DNA of 64,000 nt from Confluentibacter flavum (GTDB taxonomy: Bacteria > Bacteroidota > Bacteroidia > Flavobacteriales > Flavobacteriaceae). The translations under genes were made by a program, and so were the position numbers. The stretch is taken from the NCBI RefSeq assembly GCF_002843175.1, contig NZ_PJEO01000051.1:124001-188000 (forward strand). The letters run 5' to 3'. Under the pieces are notes generated by a model. That model worked only from the letters and a program-made list of their open reading frames with translations. It made no database searches and had not been told where the DNA came from. This document shows positions 1 through 8,604 of this stretch, one piece after another; the stretch's first letter is position 1, and each line of letters opens with the position of its first letter.

Positions 1-513
1 AACCCCTACCTTGTCAGTAGCTTTCACCCCTGCAATTAGAATTGGATTAAAGACTGTGATTCCACCACAAAGCAATGGCCCCGCTTTTGCCAAGTCTATT
101 CCTTCCGGTAATGGAATTGCCCAAGACCAATGACTTCGAACATAATCCGCAAAGCCACCATGCCGGCCGCCAATGGTGTATTCGGCCTTTGAGCAGAGAT
201 GATGGGATCCATCCATACACTCATGGCATGACATACAAGATCCAGAGAACCAGCCAACGCCAACCTTATCTCCAACTTTGATATTTTTAACCGCATTGCC
301 TGCGGCTACTATTTCACCAATAATCTCGTGGCCTGGGACAATGGGGTAGGCGGTCATTCCCCATTCATTGTTCATCATGCTGAGATCTGAATGACAGATT
401 CCACAATTGAGGACTTTGACATCTACTTGTTCTGCTCCAAGTTCTCCCATTTCGTAGGAGAACGGTTCTAATTTTTGATTGGGGCCTTTAGCGGCTAATG
501 CTGATACTTTCAT
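1..513 (-). CDS. Zinc-dependent alcohol dehydrogenase, N-terminal part (gene cut by the window edge)
   Basis: The frame is open from an ATG at 513 to the window edge and gives the first 171 residues of a medium-chain, zinc-dependent alcohol dehydrogenase (cinnamyl-alcohol/YahK-like group, usually about 350 residues). The catalytic zinc site is visible as CGICHSD and PGHEIIGEIV, followed by the GDKVGVGW loop. The structural zinc cluster follows as four cysteines in CMSCHECMDGSHHLC. The family reduces aldehydes or oxidises alcohols with NADP(H). No frameshift is present in the visible part. GC is clearly higher than in the rest of the window (line 121-180 counts 32 of 60), like parts of the oxidoreductase cluster that follows. 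The NAD(P)-binding half lies outside the window. Confidence 0.9.
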   Translation of the reverse strand, partial: MKVSALAAKGPNQKLEPFSYEMGELGAEQVDVKVLNCGICHSDLSMMNNEWGMTAYPIVPGHEIIGEIVAAGNAVKNIKVGDKVGVGWFSGSCMSCHECMDGSHHLCSKAEYTIGGRHGGFADYVRSHWSWAIPLPEGIDLAKAGPLLCGGITVFNPILIAGVKATDKVGV

Positions 514-625
514 AATTTAATGATTTATATAATTTATATTTTATAAAATGAACTGATTCATTCGGTATATAGAAAATTAGTGCAGTTCTCATGCTACCGA
601 TAATTGCAACCTTCTGGCTTTTATC

Positions 626-730
626 TCAAACTTGGGTGTGCACTTTAATGTCCTTTTCAGTTTTATAGTTTGAACAAGACAAGGTGAATAATACAATTGG
701 GGCTATTAGAAAGCATATTGATTTTTTCAT
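626..730 (-). pseudogene. Short lipoprotein-like frame, probable gene relic
   Basis: A 34-residue frame begins MKKSICFLIAPIVLFTLSCS, a good lipoprotein signal peptide with a lipobox (LSCS), and then stops after only 15 further residues. The signal peptide is convincing but there is almost no mature protein, so this is more likely the surviving 5' end of a deleted gene than a working gene. A very small lipoprotein cannot be excluded. It lies in the 277-bp gap between the alcohol dehydrogenase and the MBOAT gene, on the same strand as both. Confidence 0.4.
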
Positions 731-790
731 TTTTTTATTGGTTTTAGTTTATTATTAGTTTTAAGCGATTAATTGAAAGCATGTATTTGA

Positions 791-2206
791 TTAAAATTGG
801 AAGTAAATAAATTGTTCACCACTACCTTGTGCTATAACTATTAGGAAAAACATAATAGCCCAGACAATGCCTAATACATAAGGTGGGATTTTTTCTGAAA
901 CTTGCTTCAAACTTGAATTTCTCATAAACCAATGGCAAAGAAAAAGCAGGCCAATAATGACACCTACTTTAACAATATCAAAAGACCCCAAAACTTTTTC
1001 GCCTTCAGGATTTAAATAAAACATAGATTTAATCATATCCCAAGCTGTTTTAAATTCTCTGGCTCTAAAAAACACCCAAGTGATATTAACGCATGTAAAT
1101 GTGGTAAAAGCTAAAAAAATTCCATTCCAAGCTGTTATTTTAAATGGAATATATTGTCTTTGTAACCTTTCTAAAATAAGATAAATGCCATGTAAACCAC
1201 CCCAAACAATAAATGTCCATGCAGCCCCATGCCAAAGACCTCCCAGTAGCATCGTTATCATAAGTGCAGCGTACATTCTAACGACACCAATTCTATTTCC
1301 TCCTAATGGTATGTACAAATAATCTTTTAACCAACTGGATAACGTTATATGCCAACGTTTCCACAGATCAGAAAAACCTAAAGACGCATATGGATATTTA
1401 AAATTATCTGGTAACGAGAAACCGAGCATCAATGCTATACCAATGGCACATGTAGAGTAGCCGGCAAAGTCAAAAAATATTTGACCTGAAAAAGCCAAAG
1501 TTCCCATCCATGCATCCCAAAAATTTAAAATTTTACCAGAGCCATAAACGTCATCAACCGTTTGGGACAACAACGTGTCTGCCATGACGACTTTTTGAAA
1601 CAAACCAATCGTCATTAAAAAGAGACCCCAAATAAACTGATTTAAAGTGGCCTTTTTTTCTTCATAAAACTGAGAGATTAATTCTTGTGCCCTTACAATG
1701 GGTCCTGCAACCAATTGAGGAAAGAAGGTCACATATAAAGCAAAATCTAAAAAAGTTCTTGCAGGCTCTATTTTTTTTCGATACATATCTATGGTATAGG
1801 ACATGGTTTGAAAGGTGTAGAATGAAATTCCCATTGGCAAGATAATACCCATTGGTTGTGCTTCATAATCAATACCAAAAGCATTCAAAAGGAGTACAAA
1901 GTTTTCAAGTAAAAAATCACCGTATTTAAAAAAAGCTAAAAATCCTAAATTGACAAACATACTAAGCAAGAGCCAATACATTCGTTTTTTCTGATTTACT
2001 TCAACTGCTAATTTTTTTCCTGTTGTCCAATCCACAAGAGTTGAAATCCATAATAAGATAACCAAAGGTGGGTTCCATAAGCCATAAAAAATATAGCTTG
2101 TAAAAAGAAGCATTCTTTTTTTTGATGTCCAATTAAATATTTTTGAATAGTATAATGCTAAGACTATTACTAAAAATAATATAAAACTTAATGAGTTAAA
2201 TAACAT
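791..2206 (-). CDS. MBOAT family membrane-bound O-acyltransferase (AlgI/DltB-like)
   Basis: This 471-residue polytopic membrane protein is full length for the AlgI/PatA group of MBOAT acyltransferases. The two conserved histidines are visible: H286 in LWKRWHITLS and H326 in LWHGAAWTFIVWGGLHG. These enzymes move an acyl group (usually acetyl) across the inner membrane to an extracellular glycan or other acceptor. The gene starts 2 bp after the stop of the SGNH-like gene upstream, so the two form a transcription unit and very probably one acylation system, as algI/algJ/algX or patA/patB do. The acceptor cannot be read from the sequence. No glycan synthesis genes lie next to it. Confidence 0.92.
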   Translation of the reverse strand: MLFNSLSFILFLVIVLALYYSKIFNWTSKKRMLLFTSYIFYGLWNPPLVILLWISTLVDWTTGKKLAVEVNQKKRMYWLLLSMFVNLGFLAFFKYGDFLLENFVLLLNAFGIDYEAQPMGIILPMGISFYTFQTMSYTIDMYRKKIEPARTFLDFALYVTFFPQLVAGPIVRAQELISQFYEEKKATLNQFIWGLFLMTIGLFQKVVMADTLLSQTVDDVYGSGKILNFWDAWMGTLAFSGQIFFDFAGYSTCAIGIALMLGFSLPDNFKYPYASLGFSDLWKRWHITLSSWLKDYLYIPLGGNRIGVVRMYAALMITMLLGGLWHGAAWTFIVWGGLHGIYLILERLQRQYIPFKITAWNGIFLAFTTFTCVNITWVFFRAREFKTAWDMIKSMFYLNPEGEKVLGSFDIVKVGVIIGLLFLCHWFMRNSSLKQVSEKIPPYVLGIVWAIMFFLIVIAQGSGEQFIYFQF

Positions 2207-2208
2207 GA

Positions 2209-3246
2209 TTAATTAGTTTTAGAATGAGACAATGCACCATCTGCTTTCATTATTTTAACCAGTTCTTTAGTAAAATAATTAGCATCTTTAACAGATAAAT
2301 GAGACCATTCGGGACAATCTAAATACTTTAATTGCTCATAATCTTCAAAATGGTAGGCTTTTGCTTTGGTTTGAGCAACCAATTCATCCCAATAGTCTTT
2401 TCTTGGAGACACGGCATTTTCGCCCATTCTAAAACCACCAGTTGATGGACATCTAAGTAAAATTAAGTTTCCACCCCTAGCCATAAATTTTTTGGCGTCT
2501 TTAACAAAAAATGGCATCGTAGATGCTTTATCGGGAGGAGGAAAAGCAGTTGCATACCAGCCCCAAACTCTTATAATACTATTGGCAAAAGCGGTATCAG
2601 TCACCGTTTTTTCTCTCATCTTCATATTCCTATCTAAATCAATATCACCAAAATCATGGAAAGCAGGAAAATCATTTTTTATTCTGTTACCAATCTTAAC
2701 CTTTTGAAGTAAACCTCTTAAGTTTATTTCATCAGCATATCCTCTCTCCTCATAATTTATCATAAAAGCAAGGCTGTTTTGTAAAGGAATTGAAAGATGA
2801 TGGTTAAGACGTTGTGCATACGTTCTTTCGTGGTGAAAATCAGCCCTTATTTGAGTCCTACGCCAAGGATCAGCTAACGGGTATGTAGTTGAAAAAAATA
2901 ATGTTGGTGTGACTCCAACTATGATGGTGCCAGCAAAATCTGTAGTTTCAACAATATCGTGAAAAATGGGTAATGGTGAAGAACCTACTGAAGCCAACTG
3001 TAATGGGCGTTTTTTTGTTTCTTCTTCCCAAGCATCAAGTTGAATGTCAAATAACACACGTGATGAACCTGTTAGCACCACATCTTGATTTGTAAGGGTT
3101 TTTAGTTTTGCCCTTTGAACTGCCCAAAGGTCTTTGTTATCATCTAAAGTTGGGTAATAACCTTGAGAACGCCAGAATAGTTCCCAAGAAGTTAGGCCTA
3201 TAATACTGAGTATTAAAGCCACGATTAATGATTGTTTTAACTTCAT
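2209..3246 (-). CDS. SGNH-hydrolase-like membrane-anchored protein, partner of the MBOAT transferase
   Basis: The 345-residue protein has one N-terminal membrane segment (about residues 5-25, a likely signal anchor) and a periplasmic domain. A GSSR nucleophile-type motif is at residues 60-63 (VVLTGSSRV), and a late CPEWSHLS motif near residue 320 could supply the catalytic histidine, as in AlgJ/AlgX/DltD-like SGNH proteins. The acid partner of the triad was not identified with certainty. It is the first gene of a two-gene unit with the MBOAT gene (2-bp gap), so a role in passing the acyl group to the final acceptor is inferred. No closer family name is claimed. Confidence 0.75.
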   Translation of the reverse strand: MKLKQSLIVALILSIIGLTSWELFWRSQGYYPTLDDNKDLWAVQRAKLKTLTNQDVVLTGSSRVLFDIQLDAWEEETKKRPLQLASVGSSPLPIFHDIVETTDFAGTIIVGVTPTLFFSTTYPLADPWRRTQIRADFHHERTYAQRLNHHLSIPLQNSLAFMINYEERGYADEINLRGLLQKVKIGNRIKNDFPAFHDFGDIDLDRNMKMREKTVTDTAFANSIIRVWGWYATAFPPPDKASTMPFFVKDAKKFMARGGNLILLRCPSTGGFRMGENAVSPRKDYWDELVAQTKAKAYHFEDYEQLKYLDCPEWSHLSVKDANYFTKELVKIMKADGALSHSKTN

Positions 3247-3364
3247 TTTGATTGGTTTTGGTTGATTGAATATTTTTAGCTATTTATAAATCAATGAGAC
3301 AGATTGAATATTATTCAAGTAATTGATTGCTTTTATTTCCCACACTGGATTTCAAAAATTTTGG

Positions 3365-4153
3365 CTATCCTGCTATAAATCCGCCGTCTATCATATGAAT
3401 GCCACCCGTACAGTAGGTAGATTCATCGCTGGCTAAAAACAGAGCCAAATTAGCTACTTCTTCGTTGGTGCCATATCTACCCATAGGCACAAGCGATAAA
3501 ACAAATTCATGTCCAGCAGCTGGATCTTCGGGACTGAATTGCGATTCCAGAGAACGCATCATACGATTGTTAATGGGACCTGGGCCGATAGCGTTGACAC
3601 GGATATTGGAAGCCGCTAGTTCTAAGGCTGCAGTTTTTACTAAACCGAAAACCGCATGTTTGCTGGCAATGTAGGGGGACATTGTTGGTGATCCTATCAT
3701 TCCCGCGATTGATGATAGCGCGATTATAGAACCACTGCCACGTTTCTTCATGGGCTCAACGGCATATTTCATGGATAGCCAAACCCCAATGACATTGGTA
3801 CGAAGAACACTTTCAAACCCATCCATAGTCAGGTTCTCAATAGGGGCAAATTTACCTTCAGTTCCTGCGTTTGCCAGCAAAATATCTAAACCACCAAATG
3901 CTTTGATGGTCGCCTCAAAAGCTGCTGCCATAGCTGCTTCGTCTGTTGCATCCGCTATAAAATCGGCTACATTTTCAAAATCGCTAAGTCTATTTCGTGT
4001 TTCTTTTAATTTTTCGGCGGAACGTCCAACAAGCATCACGCTTGCGCCTTCTTCAAGAAATCGTTTTGCTGTGGCTTCTCCAATGCCACCAGTTGCTCCT
4101 GTGATTAGTGCCACTTTTCCGTCTAGTCTTTTTTTGTTATTTGCTGTTTCCAT
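3365..4153 (-). CDS. Short-chain dehydrogenase/reductase (classical SDR)
   Basis: The 262-residue protein is a complete classical SDR. The dinucleotide-binding motif TGATGGIG spans residues 18-25, NAG is at about 95-97, and the catalytic set S147/S148, Y161 and K165 is present in ALSSIAG and YIASKHA. The C-terminal CTGGIHMIDGGF block is typical of FabG-like oxidoreductases. The substrate cannot be assigned. It lies 21 bp downstream of the broken EthD-family gene, on the same strand, and was probably co-transcribed with it. GC is higher than in the core regions of the window (line 3601-3660 counts 27 of 60). Confidence 0.92.
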   Translation of the reverse strand: METANNKKRLDGKVALITGATGGIGEATAKRFLEEGASVMLVGRSAEKLKETRNRLSDFENVADFIADATDEAAMAAAFEATIKAFGGLDILLANAGTEGKFAPIENLTMDGFESVLRTNVIGVWLSMKYAVEPMKKRGSGSIIALSSIAGMIGSPTMSPYIASKHAVFGLVKTAALELAASNIRVNAIGPGPINNRMMRSLESQFSPEDPAAGHEFVLSLVPMGRYGTNEEVANLALFLASDESTYCTGGIHMIDGGFIAG

Positions 4154-4174
4154 GGTTAGTTTTGTTTAATATGA

Positions 4175-4476
4175 TTATTCAGTGGATCCCACTAATAATG
4201 TTACCCCACCAGTTGCGAAGTTGGGAAGATCGCCCGCTGTAGCTTGTCCTTCAGGTGTATTCATAGTTCCTGCAATGCTTCCGGACTTTGATACCAGAAT
4301 TCAGCCATACGATGGTAGTCGGGTTTTGTGCCATCAGGGCCACTTAAAAATTTGGTAAGTTCAAACTTTTCATGCCCAGTCATTTTTGCTGCTTTGGGCA
4401 AATGGGTGTTGGCATAATAATTTTCAAAAACCAACACATCTGTCGGGTGTCCATAAAGTACTGTTAGTTTAATCAT
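4175..4476 (-). pseudogene. EthD family protein, frameshifted near the C-terminus
   Basis: The first 71 codons give an EthD-like ferredoxin-fold protein (MIKLTVLYGHPTD..., with ANTHLPKAAKMTGHEK) that stops at 4261. In the neighbouring frame translation continues as TMNTPEGQATAGDLPNF and ATGGVTLLVGSTE to a stop at 4175, which is exactly the usual ending of this family (total about 100 residues). One base has therefore been lost around 4264-4273, or there is a sequencing error. EthD-type proteins are small dimeric alpha-beta barrels, sometimes accessory to oxidoreductases. The intact SDR gene follows 21 bp downstream. Confidence 0.8.
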
Positions 4477-4615
4477 GATCTTTGTTTTAAATTTAATTTG
4501 TGCTATATAATTGATTTGATAAACTACTATTTGTCCACTTTTTAATTAAGCAACAAGATTTTTTATGATATTTTTTCATGACGTTATGTGATTATTGCAT
4601 TTAAAAAAAACTTAA

Positions 4616-4641
4616 TGGGTCTAATTTTTGGAATAGACCCA
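4616..4641 (-). terminator. Hairpin downstream of the 4661 gene
   Basis: A 7-bp perfect stem, TGGGTCT at 4616-4622 and AGACCCA at 4635-4641, lies just after the stop of the minus-strand gene ending at 4661. It is followed on that strand by a T-rich stretch. This fits a Rho-independent terminator. Confidence 0.6.
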
Positions 4642-4660
4642 ATAAATATTTTTTTTAGTT

Positions 4661-5443
4661 TTATCGCACCTTCTTTATAAGCGTAGCCAAATATTTATAT
4701 TTCAGGTCTCGTGTTGTTAATCCTTCCTGAATTTTTTTGATTTGATCTTCAGACAATTCTGGTCCAACCACAGTTCCGCCATTAAATAGCTGGTTATAAT
4801 CTTTGTACATATCGGCTGTTATGTGCGTTGCATAAACATCACTCCCTGTTGGCAACATGTAACGCATCAGGTCCCAACTTTCCCTGATTCCAGCATCAAC
4901 TTCTTTTTGAGCCATAGGCTGAAAAATTTCTGTTTCAAATGTTTCATATTTCTCATAATTTCCGTCAGAAGCTTTCATTAAATTTATTCCAGTAATTGTT
5001 CCTATCGGCATATCAAAACTGCCTTTTGTGGTGGCAATTTGTTCAAGATAAACACGCTTCGCCAAGTCCCTTGATTTTGCGGTGTTGTTGAATGTTTTGT
5101 TAAGTTCTGCTTCAGTCATTTTTGGATAAGCTGCTTTCAAGGCTGACTCGAAATTCCCTGCATTACTCATCATTTTTACAGGGTCGTTATAAAGGGTAAC
5201 TGTTAAGTATTGATACCCATCATTTTCACCGCCAGGTTGCAGGCTCCATAAATCCCAACCTAAAATATCCCCATTTTTAACTCTTTGCTCGTGAATTTTT
5301 TCCCAAAAAGATTCCGTTTCCATGTAGGCTGCTTCTTGCTCATTGTCCACTTTCATGAACTCGAATATCAAAAAAAGTTTGTCCTGAGCAATAACACTAT
5401 TGCCTAAAAACATTAATGCGATAAGAATTAGTAAATTTTTCAT
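4661..5443 (-). CDS. Exported protein of unknown function, possible dimeric alpha-beta barrel (NIPSNAP/ABM-like) fold
   Basis: The 260-residue protein begins with a clear signal peptide (MKNLLILIALMFLGNSVIAQ) and should be periplasmic or secreted. The mature part has two halves that each look like the ferredoxin-like folds of NIPSNAP/antibiotic-monooxygenase proteins: an initial strand (FLIFEFMKVD), a helix with a WEKIHE segment, and a YQYLTVTLYNDP strand. That fold assignment is an inference. No catalytic motif was recognised. It resembles in style the exported protein at 8605-9414. It sits in a run of small-molecule oxidoreductase and SnoaL-like genes, which suggests handling of a small hydrophobic ligand, but this is only context. 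Confidence 0.6.
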   Translation of the reverse strand: MKNLLILIALMFLGNSVIAQDKLFLIFEFMKVDNEQEAAYMETESFWEKIHEQRVKNGDILGWDLWSLQPGGENDGYQYLTVTLYNDPVKMMSNAGNFESALKAAYPKMTEAELNKTFNNTAKSRDLAKRVYLEQIATTKGSFDMPIGTITGINLMKASDGNYEKYETFETEIFQPMAQKEVDAGIRESWDLMRYMLPTGSDVYATHITADMYKDYNQLFNGGTVVGPELSEDQIKKIQEGLTTRDLKYKYLATLIKKVR

Positions 5444-5689
5444 AATAATAGATTTTAAATTAAAACGATTGTATTTATTTCAATAATTGGATGTTTTTAA
5501 AAACCCATTGGCCGGTTGAAAAGAAATTCCCAATTCATGGAGACCAATGTTTTAAATTTATTTGTGTGATATAATTGATTTGTTTCTTTCGTAGGTACAA
5601 GTTGCATTTAGTCTTTTTTGTAATAATCGTATCGTTAAAGACTTAGGGAAGTATATGTCAATATTAGTTAAAATATTGATTACAAATAA

Positions 5690-5719
5690 TATAGACAGCT
5701 ATTTTTTTAGCTGTCTATA
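5690..5719 (-). terminator. Strong hairpin terminator after the double SnoaL-like gene
   Basis: An 11-bp perfect stem, TATAGACAGCT at 5690-5700 and AGCTGTCTATA at 5709-5719, lies 7 bp beyond the stop of the minus-strand gene ending at 5727. The loop is A-rich on that strand. A T-tract is not strong on the far side, so a Rho-independent terminator is likely but not certain. Confidence 0.6.
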
Positions 5720-5726
5720 ATTAATT

Positions 5727-6674
5727 TTATTTTGCATTAAGTAATGCTTGACTGTAGTAAGCCATTTCTGAAACTATTTTTCCGTCGGCATTAAAGCTGT
5801 CACTAAAATGAAACGGCACGGTGATTTCTTTTTTATCAGATTTGCGTATTAAATGATAATTCCACCAAGACAATACTTCACGACCTTCGTTCATTTCATA
5901 TTCCAAATAATCAGGATAGCCTATCATATCTATACTTTTTATTTCATATTCGTCTAAAAATGTTTTCCACATAGGTGTTATTTCAGCTTTGGTGTACGAT
6001 TTTCTAAACTCCATATTGATGTCAGAGAATTTGGCATCATCACTATAAAAGCTCATGGTTTTGTCTAGGTCTCCATTTTCATAAGCATAAGTTAGCTTAC
6101 GAACCGTATTGATGTTATCGTGGTGATTGTAAATGGTGCCATTTGTTCTGTTTACAAAACTGCGGCCAATTTCATCAAAAATACTTTGATTGGTATAATT
6201 TATTATGGTTTGTATTTTATTGTCTTTGTTTACAACAATAAGTCTGTGGGATGGCATGTTTACTTTTACACCTGTTTTTTTGTGAACACCCTTTATATCT
6301 TCCCATGTTTGAACCCAAACCACATCTTTTTGATTACTTTCTTTGTATTCTAAAGCATCTGGATAAGCACCTTTTGATCGTGTGATGGTAAAATAATCTA
6401 AAGCATCAAACCAACCTTTGGCATTACTGGAAAATGCTGCTTTATCCCATCCTTTATCATTAGTTTTTAAGCCTACACCGTTATATGATTTAAAATCATC
6501 TGTTAAATAACTAGCAACTTTGTCTGAATCACCACTTACAAAAGCTTTTGTCATGTCTTCAACTACTGTGATTACCGGATGATCATTATAAATAGTTCCA
6601 TTTGTTTTCTTTTGACCAAATGTTGTAAAAATGCATATTAAAGCAAGAACGAGAAGTAATGTTTGTTTTTTCAT
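5727..6674 (-). CDS. Exported protein with two tandem SnoaL/NTF2-like domains
   Basis: This 315-residue protein has a signal peptide (MKKQTLLLVLALICIFTTFG) followed by two copies of an NTF2/SnoaL-like cone fold. Each copy opens with NGTIYNDHPV or NGTIYNHHDN and has the pattern of a helix, then a strand ending in DDFKSYNG or DDAKFSD. The second copy ends with IVSEMAYYSQALL, the usual '...G-K-I...' strand of the family. The internal duplication is visible by eye. SnoaL-like proteins bind or isomerise small ring compounds, but most exported flavobacterial members have no known role. Another SnoaL-like lipoprotein lies at 7777-8292. Confidence 0.75.
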   Translation of the reverse strand: MKKQTLLLVLALICIFTTFGQKKTNGTIYNDHPVITVVEDMTKAFVSGDSDKVASYLTDDFKSYNGVGLKTNDKGWDKAAFSSNAKGWFDALDYFTITRSKGAYPDALEYKESNQKDVVWVQTWEDIKGVHKKTGVKVNMPSHRLIVVNKDNKIQTIINYTNQSIFDEIGRSFVNRTNGTIYNHHDNINTVRKLTYAYENGDLDKTMSFYSDDAKFSDINMEFRKSYTKAEITPMWKTFLDEYEIKSIDMIGYPDYLEYEMNEGREVLSWWNYHLIRKSDKKEITVPFHFSDSFNADGKIVSEMAYYSQALLNAK

Positions 6675-6713
6675 TTGTATTTGATTTTAGATTAATTAAT
6701 TGTTTGTGCATTT

Positions 6714-7652
6714 TTAATTGGAATAAGAATTTAATGTTTCTTTTACAGGTCTAAAGTCAACGTCTAAATCGGTTTTAGCCAAATTGTTTTTATATATTAT
6801 TTGTGCCTTTTCTTTTGGTTCTTGATGATTCAACATGGCACGGATATCAGACACTTTATAGGTTTCACTAGTTAGGAGATAATCCTTCCCGTGTAAACCT
6901 TTAGTGGTTGCTGCTTTAAAAGTGGCGTTGGCGACATCGGCAACATCTACAATGGCAAATGGCACATCATTGTCGTACATCGCTTGAATAAAATCGTCTG
7001 GAGCAATGTTGTTTTTGATTAAGAATTGCAAGCCAGTTGAAGTGGAATCTTCTCTATTAGATAATGATTTTCCCATGACGGCTACTGGTGATACGGTGCT
7101 GATTTCAAAAGAAGTTTTAGGATTGTTTTTTATAAAATTTTCCACAACTTGATTGGCAATAAATTTTGCCTGACAATACGGGTGACTTTGCTCACTGGTG
7201 AATCTTGCATCGTTTTCATCAAAAGTATCCGTAAAGCTCTTGCCACCTGCTGGCATTGGGAAATCCGTATTCCAAGCGGCCACGGAAGCGATTAAAACCA
7301 CTTTTTTGATGCTTGGCGTTTTATTGATGACTTCCAAAAAATTCTCTGTGCCTTTGATGGTCGGAATGAAGAGGTCTTTTTGAACATCGTCCACACTCAA
7401 TTGAAATGGTGTTCCACTATGGATGACCATATCGCAATCATTTACAAAATCTGCTAATGCCGCTTTGTTTTCGACATTGAGTTCGCTGATGTATAGATTT
7501 TCAGAATTTTTAAGAGTCATTAAATGTTCGTATTTATCTTCGCGAGAAATATCGGTTGCAGAAACTTTAACCTCATAATCGTTTTCTAAAAATTGCTTGG
7601 TGATGTAGCTCCCTATGAAGCCTGAACCACCTATGATACCTACTTTTTTCAT
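6714..7652 (-). CDS. NAD-dependent epimerase/dehydratase (extended SDR, dihydroflavonol-reductase-like)
   Basis: The 312-residue protein has the extended-SDR nucleotide motif GGSGFIGS at residues 8-15, a serine in IASVAAWN, and the catalytic YCQAK at 159-163. The order and length match the aldehyde/dihydroflavonol-4-reductase-like subgroup, which reduces carbonyls with NADPH. The substrate is not known. It lies between the double SnoaL-like gene and the SnoaL-like lipoprotein gene, all on the minus strand, and is probably part of the same metabolic cluster as the SDR at 3365 and the alcohol dehydrogenase at the window edge. Confidence 0.88.
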   Translation of the reverse strand: MKKVGIIGGSGFIGSYITKQFLENDYEVKVSATDISREDKYEHLMTLKNSENLYISELNVENKAALADFVNDCDMVIHSGTPFQLSVDDVQKDLFIPTIKGTENFLEVINKTPSIKKVVLIASVAAWNTDFPMPAGGKSFTDTFDENDARFTSEQSHPYCQAKFIANQVVENFIKNNPKTSFEISTVSPVAVMGKSLSNREDSTSTGLQFLIKNNIAPDDFIQAMYDNDVPFAIVDVADVANATFKAATTKGLHGKDYLLTSETYKVSDIRAMLNHQEPKEKAQIIYKNNLAKTDLDVDFRPVKETLNSYSN

Positions 7653-7660
7653 ATTAATTA

Positions 7661-7674
7661 CCCGAGAAATCGGG
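7661..7674 (-). other. Small hairpin in the leader of the epimerase gene
   Basis: CCCGA and TCGGG (7661-7665 and 7670-7674) make a short GC-rich stem with a GAAA-type loop, 8 bp upstream of the start codon at 7652. It is followed further upstream by a T-run on the plus strand. It could be the terminator of something no longer present or a leader structure. The evidence is only the palindrome. Confidence 0.3.
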
Positions 7675-7776
7675 AGTCTCTTTTTGGTTAGATCTTATGA
7701 TTTAAAAATACAGCCAGCCGGGCAACAGCAATTGACAAATTTGTCTCCACAAATTGACCTGCCTATTTTGCAATAA

Positions 7777-8292
7777 TTATTCTGATATGGAATTGCTGGT
7801 AGCCGATGCTGATTCTTGTTCCATTTGCAATAAGTCTGATACAATTTCAGAGTTATCCCAATACCCAAATTCTTCTACAATTTTTCCATCTACAAAACGA
7901 GCCGTGCTGTGAAATGGAATGACATATTCTTTATTAGTTGATTTCATGGTTCCTTTCCATATACCCCAAAAATTAACCCAAGTTTCCTCTTCATCAGTCA
8001 TAACCATTTCATATTCTTCTTTTTCAACAACCCAAGAGAACATAGCGGCGTCTTCTTTGCTTTTTTCTATAGCTTGAGAAACCGTAAGTGCTTTTTCTTC
8101 AACTACGTTGTTAGCTATTTTTGCAGTATCAGCATAATGTGTTGGATAATCTTCCCAATTCAATGTTTTGTAATCATCCATTACCTTTTTATAAGTATCG
8201 ATTTCGGGAGAATTTTGTGTGTAGCGTTTTTCTTGTTTATTACACGATGTAAGCAGGACTACTGCAAGTCCCACCATTAATAGTTTTTTCAT
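7777..8292 (-). CDS. SnoaL-like exported lipoprotein
   Basis: The start is taken at the ATG at 8292, which gives MKKLLMVGLAVVLLTSCNKQ, a canonical lipoprotein signal peptide with lipobox LTSC. An in-frame upstream start at 8367 would bury this signal behind 25 residues and is rejected. The mature protein (171 residues in all) looks like a single NTF2/SnoaL-like domain, with WVNFWGIWKGTM, VIPFHSTARFVDGKIVEEF and a final YWD. It should be tethered to the outer or inner membrane. It belongs to the same cluster as the other exported SnoaL-like gene, and the function is unknown. Confidence 0.75.
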   Translation of the reverse strand: MKKLLMVGLAVVLLTSCNKQEKRYTQNSPEIDTYKKVMDDYKTLNWEDYPTHYADTAKIANNVVEEKALTVSQAIEKSKEDAAMFSWVVEKEEYEMVMTDEEETWVNFWGIWKGTMKSTNKEYVIPFHSTARFVDGKIVEEFGYWDNSEIVSDLLQMEQESASATSNSISE

Positions 8293-8568
8293 AATATTTA
8301 ATTTTAATTGGTTAGTATTTTGATTTATTGGTCTAACTTGATTATTTTGCCATCCTTCAGCCACCACAGATGTTGAAACTCTAGTAAGACAACTTCAATT
8401 TCCTTGGCTTTACGACTGGTTAAATGCCTGTCACCAAAACCACATATTCTTCAATTTGTTGAATGTTCAGGTCTTTAAAAAATGAGATTCTCCCATTCAT
8501 TTTCCCATAGGACACAGATTTCATTGAGTTAGCAATCAGTGATGGCGTGTCATTGTTTTTTTAAAAGT
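8293..8568 (-). other. Non-coding gap with probable decayed coding sequence
   Basis: No intact gene fits here, but on the minus strand short pieces read like protein. One frame gives FFKDLNIQQIEEYVVLVTG (roughly 8420-8490). Another gives RKAKEIEVVLLEF then QHLWWLKDGKIIKLDQ and a stop, ending near 8323; the KDGKII part resembles the last strand of SnoaL/NTF2-like domains. The pieces are in different frames and without starts, so this looks like the remains of one or two inactivated genes of the same cluster. No database comparison was possible. Confidence 0.35.
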
Positions 8569-8597
8569 AACCTCATAGAGGTTTGGTCTATGAGGTT
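8569..8597 (-). terminator. Hairpin downstream of the 8605 gene
   Basis: An 11-bp perfect stem, AACCTCATAGA at 8569-8579 and TCTATGAGGTT at 8587-8597, starts 7 bp after the stop of the minus-strand gene ending at 8605. It is followed on that strand by a run of Ts after a few bases (complement of the A-rich TTAAAAG/TTTTTTT area). This is a good Rho-independent terminator. Confidence 0.7.
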
Positions 8598-8604
8598 TAG
8601 TTGG

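Noticed and set aside
75-296. Short frames on both strands within the alcohol dehydrogenase gene
   Set aside because: They overlap an intact zinc alcohol dehydrogenase frame with all its motifs and lack any family features.
8293-8367. Upstream start of the SnoaL-like lipoprotein
   Set aside because: It would hide the lipoprotein signal peptide behind 25 residues.
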